This document shows positions 1 through 8,913 of a stretch of DNA of 64,000 nucleotides, one piece after another (the stretch's first letter is position 1; the number at the start of each line of letters is the position of its first letter). The DNA comes from Paenibacillus sp. FSL H7-0357 (GTDB lineage: Bacteria > Bacillota > Bacilli > Paenibacillales > Paenibacillaceae): the NCBI RefSeq assembly GCF_000758525.1, contig NZ_CP009241.1, forward strand, positions 3,782,001 through 3,846,000, read 5' to 3'. Made by a program: the position numbers and the translations under genes. The notes under the pieces were generated by a model. The model saw only the letters and a program-made list of their open reading frames with translations, ran no database searches and had not been told where the DNA came from.

Positions 1-1
1 G

Positions 2-466
2 ATAATCCCTGTTCTGCCCGGACAATCCATTGGCCCGCTGCGGCTTGGAATGACCGAAGCAGAGATCGCGAAAGCCGCAGCGGAATTTCCGTTATTTTAT
101 AAAGTAGAATATAACGGTGCCGGATCGGCGGTATTCATCGAAATCGCCAATTCTGGGGAAGAGTGGACCTGCAGTTTTGCCGGGATTGATCTATTTGCTA
201 CCATGGCTGAGAAGCTGATAATTATTCTGGATCAATTATCTCCCTATGAACGGAATCCTGCGGAAACCGGATGCACCTATACTTTTCCGCAGCTTGGTCT
301 GACGTTATGGCGGTCCGATGCCCTTAGCGAAGCGGATCTGCTTACTGAAGAGTATTTGTCGCTTCCTCCCGATATTTACGAGGATGAGAAACGGCTGCTG
401 TATTTTGAATCGGTGTCAGTGTTTGTTCTATTAAAGGAGGTTAACGATGAAACGGATGCCCTTTGA
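2..466 (+). CDS. hypothetical protein, 5' end outside the window
   Basis: The reading frame is open from base 2, so the gene very probably starts upstream of the window; the first in-frame ATG is at 50. The part before that ATG reads PGQSIGPLRLGMTEAE, a phrase seen at the start of small globular domains of unknown function, which argues that position 50 is not the true start. The visible part is about 154 residues, acidic, with no signal peptide or membrane segment. It overlaps the next gene by 20 bp, so the two are probably co-transcribed and translationally coupled. I do not recognise the family and propose no function. Confidence 0.7.
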   Translation: MIPVLPGQSIGPLRLGMTEAEIAKAAAEFPLFYKVEYNGAGSAVFIEIANSGEEWTCSFAGIDLFATMAEKLIIILDQLSPYERNPAETGCTYTFPQLGLTLWRSDALSEADLLTEEYLSLPPDIYEDEKRLLYFESVSVFVLLKEVNDETDAL

Positions 467-1055
467 ACGTCCAACCGAACATTATGATGCACGGATCATG
501 GATATCGACGAGAAAATCTGTGCCCTAATCAAGCAGCGGAAAGATATCTCCGGCAATAATCCGGGCTTTCCTCCCTTAGAGCAAATCTCTAAATGGGCGG
601 CGGATTTCGAACTCTACGAGGATTTGTTAAAATCAGTATTCGGAACCTTGTTAAGTGAAGAGCATTTTAAACCCTTGATTGAGCCTTCCGGATTCAGACA
701 ACATATTCCTGTGCTTCAATCCATTGAGCAGGGTGAATATTTCTATACACTGACTTCCTTGCGGCAATACAGCAATGCCAGCGTAATTACATTCAATATA
801 GATTGGGATGTTACGGTAGATGATCTGATCAGACATTCCTATAAACATCACAAACATTTTGAACTTGATCTGGGTGAAGCTTATGACTGCCGAATGTCAG
901 ATGGCGGTAGCTCAACGGGGCATGCCGCTTATAATTATGTGGTCTCCCCTCCGCTGCCTGACGATTTATCAGGGATAGACCTTGCATTTAAGGAATACAT
1001 CGGACCATTCAAGAACAAAGAGACAGGTACTGAAATTGTTTTTAGCGTGAAATGA
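447..1055 (+). CDS. hypothetical protein (202 aa)
   Basis: ATG at 447 has a good ribosome site (AAAGGAGG at 434-441) inside the end of the preceding gene. The product is soluble, with no signal peptide or transmembrane stretch. Its N-terminal 35 residues look like an amphipathic helix ending in IKQRKDIS; the middle is Tyr/His-rich (HSYKHHKHFELD). The gene converges on the MFS gene with a gap of only 7 bp and no obvious terminator between them. I do not recognise the family; the overlap suggests a two-gene unit with the preceding unknown protein. Confidence 0.75.
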   Translation: MKRMPFERPTEHYDARIMDIDEKICALIKQRKDISGNNPGFPPLEQISKWAADFELYEDLLKSVFGTLLSEEHFKPLIEPSGFRQHIPVLQSIEQGEYFYTLTSLRQYSNASVITFNIDWDVTVDDLIRHSYKHHKHFELDLGEAYDCRMSDGGSSTGHAAYNYVVSPPLPDDLSGIDLAFKEYIGPFKNKETGTEIVFSVK

Positions 1056-1062
1056 TGCTGAT

Positions 1063-2307
1063 TTATCCCTTTATCGCCCCGCGATGTTTCCATAATGGAC
1101 TAAACAGACAACCTGCGAATATAAGCATATTTATGCTTAGCGTAATCAGGAACACCGTGCGCGGCCCCGACAGCTCAGAGATCCAGCCCGACGCCATAAT
1201 GGCGAAGGGCATCCCCAGCTTGAAGATTGATCCCGTAATTCCGCTGACCCGGCCAATTAGCTGATAAGGTGTCGTCTCCTGGCGGAACGTCCAGATGCTT
1301 ACCGTGCTTATCGTCTCAAACAAACCGTATAGAAACAGACCGAAGGCAAGTACATAAGCAGAGTGCGACCAATAAAAGATGATACTCGTCAACCCGACGC
1401 ATAAACTGGATAACGTAATCAGCTGTCCAACTGTGAAATAACCCCGCAATTTACCGATCAGCAGGCTTCCTGCCAGTCCTCCGATTCCAGCAGCCGAGAA
1501 AACGAGGCCAAGTAGCGCGTTCCCGAGCTTCAGTTCATCTTTTGCGAAAAAAATAATTGTCGTATCCACCATCCCTGACGTGCTGTTCAGAAAAATAACG
1601 GCGATCGTCATCGTCCATAATAACTGGTTCGTGCGTAATTCAATCCAGCCTGCATGCAGCTCTTTCCAGAAGCCGTCTCGCTTCGAAGAAGGCGATGCGG
1701 TCTCTTCATGGGTTCGAATACAGGAAAGTGTAATGAAGGCCAAGGTGAATGCAACCGCCGTAATCAGCAGAGATACATGGAGATTGGGTAGGATGAGCAA
1801 CAAGCCGCTTAATACGGGTCCGGCGATCCCGACAAAGGTCGTCACGAAATTGTAGGATGCATTTGCCGGGGTGAGCATAGACTTGGGAAGCGATTGCTTC
1901 ACCATGGCAACCCGGGCGTTAGAATAGGCATACCCAAAGGTCATCAGCAGAAAACCCGCAATGTACAACAGCCAAAGAGAATGACTCCCCATTTCGATAG
2001 CCGCGTACAACCCCGCGAGAATTACGATCTGCAGCAGAATAGCCGTTAAAGACCACCTTTTCTTATGTACCCTGTCTACCAGTACGCCAATGAACATCGC
2101 GAGCAGCAAATTCGGCAGGAATTCAATGCCCCTCATCGTCGACATAACCACGGAGGACTTCGTGAGATCATACAAGATGAGCGGGAGGGCAAGCTCATAG
2201 ATCTTGTTCCCCAACGCCATGATCGCACCTGTCCCTAATAGAATCATAAAAGCCGGACTGCGCCAAATGGATAGCACCGGCTGCGCTTGCGTTATGTTGG
2301 ATGACAT
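1063..2307 (-). CDS. MFS transporter, drug/sugar efflux type
   Basis: A roughly 414-residue membrane protein with about 12 hydrophobic segments and an MFS-type charged loop after helix 2 (GVLVDRVHKKRW). The overall look is that of the MFS_3/enterobactin-exporter-like efflux group. The start is unusual: a good GAGGAG ribosome site precedes a two-codon ORF (ATG AAC TAA) whose stop overlaps the ATG at 2307 (TAATG), and a GTG at 2319 is also in frame but too close to the site. I chose 2307. It is divergent from the SgrR-like regulator at 2420, echoing the sgrR-setA pairing of enterobacteria. The substrate is not evident. Confidence 0.85.
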   Translation of the reverse strand: MSSNITQAQPVLSIWRSPAFMILLGTGAIMALGNKIYELALPLILYDLTKSSVVMSTMRGIEFLPNLLLAMFIGVLVDRVHKKRWSLTAILLQIVILAGLYAAIEMGSHSLWLLYIAGFLLMTFGYAYSNARVAMVKQSLPKSMLTPANASYNFVTTFVGIAGPVLSGLLLILPNLHVSLLITAVAFTLAFITLSCIRTHEETASPSSKRDGFWKELHAGWIELRTNQLLWTMTIAVIFLNSTSGMVDTTIIFFAKDELKLGNALLGLVFSAAGIGGLAGSLLIGKLRGYFTVGQLITLSSLCVGLTSIIFYWSHSAYVLAFGLFLYGLFETISTVSIWTFRQETTPYQLIGRVSGITGSIFKLGMPFAIMASGWISELSGPRTVFLITLSINMLIFAGCLFSPLWKHRGAIKG

Positions 2308-2419
2308 TAGTTCATACACGCTCCTCTTTACGGCTGGAATGACTCAAATTATACTTTTACAAAAGTGGTAGTAAAATAGAAAAGTTAATTTATTGATTTC
2401 GCCTTTTAGAGGAGTGACG

Positions 2420-4201
2420 ATGATGGATATTGAAGATCATTACTTAACGCTGCATAAACAATATGAGTTAAAGCCGGATAAAGCCTGGTTTCCCGTGTCG
2501 ATGGATGAGCTGTCGGTTATCTTTGACTGCACGCGCCGCAATACGCAATTTCTCGTCCAGAAGCTGAAGGAGCATGGTTATATTGACTGGAAATCGGGAC
2601 TGGGCAGGGGGAATACTTCACAGCTTGTACTTCTCCGGGACAAAGAAGAGCTGATTCTGGAAAAAGCGCGCAGACGGGCGCAGCAAGGCCGGATTCGTGA
2701 AGCCTTCGAATGTCTGCAGGCCAGTAGTGACGAATCTCTGCATACGCAGTTCCACAGCTGGCTTGGTGACCAGTTTGGCATGCATAAACAGCGGAGTGAT
2801 GAGGATGTGCTGCGGTTTCCCTTTTACAGGCCCGTGCCTGATCTTGATCCGCTGACAGTTGTCCGGAGAACGGAGGCGCATATGATCCGCCAGTTGTTTG
2901 ATACATTGGTGGAATACGATCCGCAGCAGCAGACGCTGAAGCCTGGACTTGCCCATCACTGGGAGTGTGACGAAACGAAAAGCCGCTGGACCTTTTATTT
3001 GCGCAAGGGCGTGATGTTCCATCATGGTAAAAGGCTGACGGCGGAGGATGTGCGCTTTACTTTCGAGCGTATCAGGAACTGGAGTGCCGGCGATTTTCTG
3101 GCACAAAGTGTGCTGCAGGTGGAGATGAAGAGTACGTATAGTGTTTGTTTCCAGCTGGCTGAGCCGAATGCGCTGTTTGCGCATTTTATAGCCACCGAAA
3201 GATTTTCAATCATTCCGAATGATTTGGAGCAGATAGCTGCTAGACATGACTTCGCCAGGCTGCCAGTGGGCACCGGCCCATTTCAAATGACGGAGAATAA
3301 TGAATCCATCCTGGTGCTGGAGGCCAATGAACGTTATTTTAATGGACGGCCTTTCTTGGACCGGATTGAAATGTGGGTGTGGCCTAATTACGAAGAACAG
3401 CTGCGGAGCAGGGAGCGGTCTTCGGATCAAACACAGCTGCTGTATTTTGAAGCGCTTAGCAAGGGGGATTCTGACCGGACATTGAACCAATATGAGCTCG
3501 GCAGTACATTGCTAACGTTCAATTTGTCCAAAGACGGAGTAGTGCAAGACAGGCGATTACGGGAGGCGATTCATCTTGCGCTGGACCGGAAGCAAATGAT
3601 TCGGGAGCTGCAGGGGAAAAGAGCCGTGACTTCTTCAGGCTTTGATCCCGGGTGGAATGACCCCGCATATGGCTCTGATTTGGATGAAGCCAAAGCTCTG
3701 CTGCGAGCCTCTACTTATGCCGGTGAAGTCTTGCAGCTGTACACCTATGAGTATTTCAGCAATGAAGAGGATGTGCGCTGGATCCGGCAGGAGTGCGGCA
3801 AGCTGGGCGTTAAGGTGGAAATAAATGTGCTGCCTATTCTGGAGCTGTCGCAAGCTGGGGTGATTGTGCAGGCAGATATGATCTTCGTTGGTGAAGTGCT
3901 GGGCGGGCAGCCCTCGATTGCTTTAATTGAGATGTACCGGTCTCCTAACGGTTATATCCGCAACCATTTAGATGCTGCCACGTTGGCAAAAGTCGATGGA
4001 CGAATCCGGGATGCTCTGGAAACTGCCGATCCGGAGCAGAGAATGCAGATTTTGAGCGGGATCGAGGCGGAGCTGAAGCGGCAGTGCAGTGTGCTTTTTA
4101 TGTATCATAGTGTGCAGACAGTCGGGCATGAGAAATCGCTGCATGGGATCGAGATGAATGCCTGGGGCAAAATCGACTACAAGGAAATATGGATTAAGTA
4201 A
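2420..4201 (+). CDS. SgrR-like transcriptional regulator with solute-binding domain
   Basis: The protein has about 593 residues. Residues 1-110 form an SgrR-type N-terminal winged-helix region (CTRRNTQFLVQKLKEHGYIDWKSGLGRGN). Residues from about 145 form an extracellular-solute-binding family 5 domain (RRTEAHMIRQLFDTLVEYD, ending near the C-terminus). There is no signal peptide, so the binding domain is cytoplasmic and probably senses a ligand. A TTG at 2393 is in frame, but GAGGAG at 2409-2414 sits 5-8 bp before the ATGs at 2420/2423, so one of these is preferred. It is transcribed divergently from an MFS exporter, the likely target. The family is known from E. coli SgrR, which responds to sugar-phosphate stress; the ligand here is unknown. 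Confidence 0.85.
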   Translation: MMDIEDHYLTLHKQYELKPDKAWFPVSMDELSVIFDCTRRNTQFLVQKLKEHGYIDWKSGLGRGNTSQLVLLRDKEELILEKARRRAQQGRIREAFECLQASSDESLHTQFHSWLGDQFGMHKQRSDEDVLRFPFYRPVPDLDPLTVVRRTEAHMIRQLFDTLVEYDPQQQTLKPGLAHHWECDETKSRWTFYLRKGVMFHHGKRLTAEDVRFTFERIRNWSAGDFLAQSVLQVEMKSTYSVCFQLAEPNALFAHFIATERFSIIPNDLEQIAARHDFARLPVGTGPFQMTENNESILVLEANERYFNGRPFLDRIEMWVWPNYEEQLRSRERSSDQTQLLYFEALSKGDSDRTLNQYELGSTLLTFNLSKDGVVQDRRLREAIHLALDRKQMIRELQGKRAVTSSGFDPGWNDPAYGSDLDEAKALLRASTYAGEVLQLYTYEYFSNEEDVRWIRQECGKLGVKVEINVLPILELSQAGVIVQADMIFVGEVLGGQPSIALIEMYRSPNGYIRNHLDAATLAKVDGRIRDALETADPEQRMQILSGIEAELKRQCSVLFMYHSVQTVGHEKSLHGIEMNAWGKIDYKEIWIK

Positions 4202-4347
4202 GAACATATAATAGGTTCAGGAAGGTTTATTCTATCATAAAACAATCAAAATATATTGTAAAACGATAAATTATATGTTAAATTCAAAACGGTAATACTT
4301 CATTAATTAAGAAAGGCTAAAAGCTGCCCGGCGAGGAGATAACATTA

Positions 4348-5121
4348 TTGAAACCAATAACACAACTTTTGCATTTTGGCTATCATCAGGCGATGAGCTG
4401 CATTTTTCCGATTGCGATCTTTGGGACCTTAGCTCTTTCCGGTGCAATAGATGTGCCTTTCGTTTACCGTTATGATGCCATTCTTTTCATATTGCTTACT
4501 GTGCAGTACCTCATGTACCGCAGTGGATTAGAGACATGGGATGAGATTAAAGTGATCTGTATATTTCACTGTATTGGACTGTTGCTGGAAATATATAAGG
4601 TGAGTATGGGATCATGGTCATACCCGGAGCCCGGGCTTACGAAAATATTCGGTGTACCGCTCTATAGCGGTTTTATGTATGCAAGTGTTGCAAGTTTTAT
4701 GTGCCAGGTATGGCGTAGACTGAAGATGGACATGACCGGCTGGCCGGGGCTTACTTCTGCGGGATTACTGGGAGGAGCCATCTATCTGAACTTTTTCACA
4801 CATCATTTTATTCCCGATTTTCGCTGGTGGCTGACGGCGCTTGTGCTCATTGTTTTTTGGAAAACTTGGATCATCTATCGGGTACGGACCGTTACTTATC
4901 GAATGCCCTTGACACTGGCTTTTTTCATCGTAGGTTTTTTTATCTGGTTAGCCGAAAATATAGCTACATTTTTTAATGCCTGGAAATATCCTGACCAGTA
5001 CCAAGCCTGGCAAGTGGTTAGCTTCAGTAAGATCAGCTCGTGGTTCCTACTGGTGATCATCAGCGTTATTATTGTGGCCCAACTAAAACATGTTAAAGCG
5101 AACCGTATTACAAAAGGGTAA
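4348..5121 (+). CDS. DUF817 family integral membrane protein
   Basis: A 257-residue polytopic membrane protein with seven to eight hydrophobic segments and conserved-looking Trp/Tyr/His patches at helix ends (GSWSYPEPGLTKIFGVPLYSGFMYA, ENIATFFNAWKYP). This pattern matches DUF817, a family without an assigned function. The start is TTG at 4348 with GAGGAG at 4333-4338; the frame begins here and no upstream ATG fits. It is monocistronic, followed by a strong terminator. The 146-bp stretch upstream is AT-rich and I see no operator in it. Confidence 0.8.
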   Translation: MKPITQLLHFGYHQAMSCIFPIAIFGTLALSGAIDVPFVYRYDAILFILLTVQYLMYRSGLETWDEIKVICIFHCIGLLLEIYKVSMGSWSYPEPGLTKIFGVPLYSGFMYASVASFMCQVWRRLKMDMTGWPGLTSAGLLGGAIYLNFFTHHFIPDFRWWLTALVLIVFWKTWIIYRVRTVTYRMPLTLAFFIVGFFIWLAENIATFFNAWKYPDQYQAWQVVSFSKISSWFLLVIISVIIVAQLKHVKANRITKG

Positions 5122-5165
5122 GGGTCCAGCTAAGATTAAGCAAACGGGACACGATAGTACAATAA

Positions 5166-5217
5166 AACAGTGGCAGTCCAGGACAATATTCTCGTCCATG
5201 GCTGCCGCTGTTTTTTG
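5166..5217 (+). terminator. intrinsic terminator after the DUF817 gene
   Basis: A 19-bp, slightly mismatched stem (AACAGTGGCAG.. paired with ..CTGCCGCTGTT) around a short loop, followed by six T residues at 5211-5216. Confidence 0.85.
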
Positions 5218-5271
5218 TTGTGTTCAGGAAACGCAGCGCACGAGGCTGGGCTGGATTATTATTACATAAAA

Positions 5272-5352
5272 CTTTCCCTAGTGAAAATTAGTTTGACATT
5301 AGAAACAAATGCCTTTATTTTTATATATATAAATAAGTTTCATTAGGGAAAC
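5272..5352 (+). promoter_or_regulatory. mntA promoter flanked by two MntR-like palindromes
   Basis: TTGACA (5293-5298), a 17-bp spacer and TATTTT (5316-5321) form a sigma-A promoter. CTTTCCCTAGTGAAAA (5272-5287) lies just upstream of the -35, and GTTTCATTAGGGAAAC (5337-5352) lies downstream of the start site. The two are near inverted copies of one another and of the TTTCCCTAATGAAA type expected for DtxR/MntR-family operators before mnt genes. The location fits metal-dependent repression of the operon at 5414-8907. Assignment to MntR is inference; no mntR gene is in the window. Confidence 0.65.
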
Positions 5353-5413
5353 ATATTTTCCTTAATGCACATTATTGAATCTTATCTATTCTATGAACCA
5401 GGAGGAGAAACAA

Positions 5414-6379
5414 ATGAGGAACCTGTGGGTGGAGAGAACGAGAAAATTAGGTGTGGGTGCATTGCTGTCTTTGGCACTTGTAATCACGGCCTGTAATGAG
5501 AAGGAGAGCGGGAACGCAGCAGAAGGGACAGACAAAGACACCATTGCTGTGGTTACGACCATTTCACAGATTGCAGAGCCTATAACGATTATTGGCGGAG
5601 ATAAAGTACAGGTACAGAGTCTTATGGGACCGGGTGTGGATCCCCATCTGTATAATGCCACTCAAGGAGATATAGCCAAGCTGGGCGGTGCAGATCTGGT
5701 CCTGTACAGCGGCTTGCATCTGGAGGGCCAAATGCATGAGGTGTTCCAAGAGATCGGCAAAACGAGGCCGACAGTAGCGATAGCTGAGAGTATCCCGGAA
5801 GACCAGCTGCTCACAAATGAACTGGGAGACACGGACCCCCATGTATGGTTTGATATCGACCTCTGGAAGCAGGCCCTCGGCAATGCAGCAGAGGAGCTGA
5901 AGAAGCTGGCCCCGGAGCATGCAGAATATTTTGAGAGCAATAAAGCGAAATACTTCGCAGAGCTGGACACGCTGAACACGGATTCAAAAGCCAAATTGGC
6001 ACAGATTCCTGAAGCCCAGCGGACACTGGTTACCGCGCATGATGCATTCAGCTATTTTGGCAGGGCAAATGGTATTGAGGTAATAGGCTTGCAGGGACTG
6101 AGTACAGAGGATGAATTTGGCGTCTCTGACATTAACGATACTATTGACTTGCTGATTCAGAACAAAATTCCTGCCGTATTCGTAGAAAGCAGTATTAACC
6201 CGAAATCCATAGAGGCTGTGATTGAAGGAGCCAAGAGCAAGGGGCTGGAGGTCAAGCTCGGCGGCGAGCTGTTCTCCGATGCCATGGGCAATGCGGATAC
6301 CGTTGAGGGTACTTATCTGGGAATGTATAAACATAACGTGGAAACGATCTATACTGCACTCAGCGGGGGAGGGAAATAA
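5414..6379 (+). CDS. mntA: manganese/zinc ABC transporter substrate-binding lipoprotein
   Basis: A 321-residue cluster A-I metal-binding lipoprotein. The lipobox is ALVITAC, with Cys27 as the lipidation site. The four expected metal ligands are visible: H78 (DPHLYNAT), H143 (DPHVWFD), H209 (TAHDAF) and D289 (LFSDAMG). An H-H-H-D set is compatible with Mn or Zn, as in TroA-type proteins; the long His-rich loop typical of ZnuA is missing, which favours Mn. The start is ATG 5414 with AGGAGGAG just before it; upstream in-frame ATGs lack a ribosome site. It is first in a four-gene operon in the mntABCD order, under a promoter with MntR-like boxes. Confidence 0.88.
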   Translation: MRNLWVERTRKLGVGALLSLALVITACNEKESGNAAEGTDKDTIAVVTTISQIAEPITIIGGDKVQVQSLMGPGVDPHLYNATQGDIAKLGGADLVLYSGLHLEGQMHEVFQEIGKTRPTVAIAESIPEDQLLTNELGDTDPHVWFDIDLWKQALGNAAEELKKLAPEHAEYFESNKAKYFAELDTLNTDSKAKLAQIPEAQRTLVTAHDAFSYFGRANGIEVIGLQGLSTEDEFGVSDINDTIDLLIQNKIPAVFVESSINPKSIEAVIEGAKSKGLEVKLGGELFSDAMGNADTVEGTYLGMYKHNVETIYTALSGGGK

Positions 6380-6380
6380 G

Positions 6381-7109
6381 ATGAGCGATGTTCTAGTAGA
6401 AGGCTTAAATGCCTCTTACCGGCAAAATAAAGTATTGCACGATGTTTCCTTCAAGGTGCAGCCCGGCACGCTTACGGCGATCATCGGCCCGAACGGTGCC
6501 GGGAAATCGACCCTGCTCAAAGTGATGCTGGGCCTGCATCCCAAGCTGTCGGGCAGCGTATCTTTTTACGGCGCCGCCTTCTCCAAGGTGAAATCACGTA
6601 TCGGTTATGTGCCGCAGCGGGGCTCCGTGGATTGGGATTTCCCGACGGATGCGCTGGATGTAGTCATGATGGGACTGTATGGCAAAGTTGGGTGGCTGAA
6701 ATGGCCCAAAGCCAGTCACCGGCAGCAGGCATTACACGCCCTGGACCAGATGGGGATGGCCGATTACGCGCACCGCCAGATCAGCCAGCTGTCCGGCGGG
6801 CAGCAGCAGCGGGTGTTTCTGGCCAGGGCGCTGGTACAGGATTCTGACCTTTATTTTCTGGATGAGCCCTTGGCCGGGGTAGATGCCGCGACGGAGAAGG
6901 CGATTATGACGACACTCCAGCTATTGAAGGAGCAGGGCAAAACAGTGATGGTCGTACATCATGATCTACATACGGTAGAGGAGTATTTCGACCACGTGCT
7001 GCTGTTGAACCGTACGATTGTAGCCCACGGAAGTACCCGTGAGGCGTTTACCCAAGAGCAAGTGTACCGTGCCTATGGAGGTTCGCTTCGCTGGATCGGA
7101 GGCACCTAA
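6381..7109 (+). CDS. mntB: metal ABC transporter ATP-binding protein
   Basis: A 242-residue ABC ATPase: Walker A GPNGAGKST (about residues 34-42), Q-loop VPQRGSVDWDFP, signature LSGGQQQRVFLARAL, Walker B YFLDEPLAGVD and H-loop VVHHD. Length and the Q-loop region match the Mn/Zn-chelate importer ATPases. The frame stays open upstream inside mntA, but the true start is ATG 6381 after GGGGGAGGG, one base past the mntA stop. The end overlaps the next gene by one base (TAATG). It energises the two permeases that follow. Confidence 0.93.
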   Translation: MSDVLVEGLNASYRQNKVLHDVSFKVQPGTLTAIIGPNGAGKSTLLKVMLGLHPKLSGSVSFYGAAFSKVKSRIGYVPQRGSVDWDFPTDALDVVMMGLYGKVGWLKWPKASHRQQALHALDQMGMADYAHRQISQLSGGQQQRVFLARALVQDSDLYFLDEPLAGVDAATEKAIMTTLQLLKEQGKTVMVVHHDLHTVEEYFDHVLLLNRTIVAHGSTREAFTQEQVYRAYGGSLRWIGGT

Positions 7110-8032
7110 TGGATATAACCGGCATCTCACCCAACACACTCTGGGTATTATTTAGTACTTTAATTCTTGGGATCGCCTCAGGTTTGATCGGTTGTCTGGC
7201 GTACTGGAAACGCCAAAGCCTGATGAGCGACGCCCTTTCCCATGCGGCTTTGCCGGGAATTGTGATTGCTTTTACGATCGTTGGTGTCAAAAGCGTTCCG
7301 GCAATGATCGCCGGAGCGGCGCTAAGCGCAGTGCTCGGTTTTCTCTTTATCCAGTGGATTCAATCGTCCACCAAAATTAAAGAGGATACGGCGATGGGAA
7401 TCGTGCTATCGATCTTTTTCGGACTTGGAATCATGCTGTTGTCCATTGTAAACCGGACGGCAGGCGGAGGCCAGAGCGGTCTGGATTCCTTCATATTTGG
7501 CCAGGCAGCTTCCATGACCGGTAAAGATGTTAAGATCATGCTGGTGCTGGCATTGATTGTGATCGCGTTCATATGGATCGGTTTCAAGGAGTGGAAGCTG
7601 TTTCTGTTCGATGCGGATTTTGCCAAGGGGCTGGGTTTGTCCGGGCGGGTGATGAACGGGATGTATATGAGCATGCTGATTCTTGTTATTGTCATCGGGA
7701 TTCAGGCGGTAGGTGTCATCCTGATGTCGGCTCTCCTGATTATTCCCCCGGTAAGTGCGCGATACTGGACCCAGTCCTTCAAGCGGATGCTTATCATTTC
7801 CGCTGTATTCGGCGGGGGTGCCGGGGCCGCAGGAACATGGGTCAGCACACTGGGAAAAGGCTGGCCGACAGGACCCTTTATCGTTCTGGTCTCGTCTTCG
7901 CTGTTCCTTGTGTCGCTTGTCTTTGGCTTTCAGAAAGGCTGGCTGGCGAAGCTTCTTCACCTGCGGGCGCAAAAGAAAAAATCGGCGGAATCAGCACATC
8001 TGCATACGCCTGAGGAGGGGAAAGCGGTATGA
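7109..8032 (+). CDS. mntC: metal ABC transporter permease, first subunit
   Basis: A 307-residue ABC-3 family permease with eight to nine hydrophobic helices and the family phrase LMSDALSHAALPGIVIAF near residues 33-50. The ATG overlaps the mntB stop (TAATG), indicating translational coupling. The basic, Ala/Lys/His-containing C-terminal tail (RAQKKKSAESAHLHTPEEG) is cytoplasmic by inference. It probably forms the membrane channel together with the next gene. Confidence 0.9.
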   Translation: MDITGISPNTLWVLFSTLILGIASGLIGCLAYWKRQSLMSDALSHAALPGIVIAFTIVGVKSVPAMIAGAALSAVLGFLFIQWIQSSTKIKEDTAMGIVLSIFFGLGIMLLSIVNRTAGGGQSGLDSFIFGQAASMTGKDVKIMLVLALIVIAFIWIGFKEWKLFLFDADFAKGLGLSGRVMNGMYMSMLILVIVIGIQAVGVILMSALLIIPPVSARYWTQSFKRMLIISAVFGGGAGAAGTWVSTLGKGWPTGPFIVLVSSSLFLVSLVFGFQKGWLAKLLHLRAQKKKSAESAHLHTPEEGKAV

Positions 8033-8907
8033 GCTACACAGCCTGGATCTTGCTTACAGCTTCACTTGTCGGCTTAACCTGCGGAATAATTGGAACGTTC
8101 CTCATCCTTAGACGAATGGCAATGATGGCGGATGCCATCAGCCATAGTGTGCTGCTGGGGATCGTCGTTGCCTTCCTGATCACCAAGCAGCTGAGCGGCG
8201 GACATATGCTGATCGGCTCCATCATCGCCGGTCTGCTGACAGCCATGCTGGTCCAATTCCTGCACTCCCGCGGCGTAGCCCAGGATGCTTCCATTGGTGT
8301 AGTCTTCACCACATTGTTCGCAGTCGGTGTAGTTCTGATTGCAACAAAGGTAGGGAATGCACATCTAGATGTAAAACACGCATTGATGGGTGAAATTACA
8401 TTTGTTCCGTGGACTACAGTGGAGCTGCCTTGGATAGGTGCCGTTCCTCAAGCAACGCTAATGCTGTTCATTGTACTCATTATTGTTCTTGCCGTTATTC
8501 TTGCATTGTATAAAGAATGGAAGATTACATCGTTTGACCCGGCGCTTGCGGCCAGTCTTGGACTTCCGGTCGTATTGATGCATTATCTGTTCATGACGCT
8601 TGTATCGGTAACAACGGTGGCCTCATTTGATGCCGTCGGGGCAATTATGGTCGTAGCCATGCTGATTACCCCGGCTGCGTCCGCTTATCTATGGACAGAC
8701 CGTCTTTCGGTCATGCTGATGCTCAGCGCCGGTTTTGGCGTCCTCTCTGCAGTCGCGGGTTACTATATTGCAGTGTGGCTGGACACCTCAATTTCAGGCT
8801 CCATGGCCTTTGCTACCGGACTTGTATTTATAGCAAGCTTCCTGGGTTCTCCGTCAAGCGGCGTGTTGTCCCGGTTTTTCCGGGCTCCAGCAGTGATTGA
8901 GGAATAG
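8029..8907 (+). CDS. mntD: metal ABC transporter permease, second subunit
   Basis: A 292-residue ABC-3 permease with MMADAISHSVLLGIVVAF near residues 30-48 and about eight helices. ATG 8029 overlaps the preceding stop (ATGA). Two different permeases in one operon is the B. subtilis mntABCD arrangement; many Zn systems have only one permease gene. The operon ends here; a relic of an unrelated ABC exporter and a terminator follow. Confidence 0.9.
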   Translation: MSYTAWILLTASLVGLTCGIIGTFLILRRMAMMADAISHSVLLGIVVAFLITKQLSGGHMLIGSIIAGLLTAMLVQFLHSRGVAQDASIGVVFTTLFAVGVVLIATKVGNAHLDVKHALMGEITFVPWTTVELPWIGAVPQATLMLFIVLIIVLAVILALYKEWKITSFDPALAASLGLPVVLMHYLFMTLVSVTTVASFDAVGAIMVVAMLITPAASAYLWTDRLSVMLMLSAGFGVLSAVAGYYIAVWLDTSISGSMAFATGLVFIASFLGSPSSGVLSRFFRAPAVIEE

Positions 8908-8913
8908 CATAAG

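Noticed and set aside
2517..3184. Overlapping minus-strand ORFs inside the SgrR-like gene
   Set aside because: No ribosome sites, Cys/His/Pro-rich random-looking translation, and the plus-strand frame has clear domain matches.
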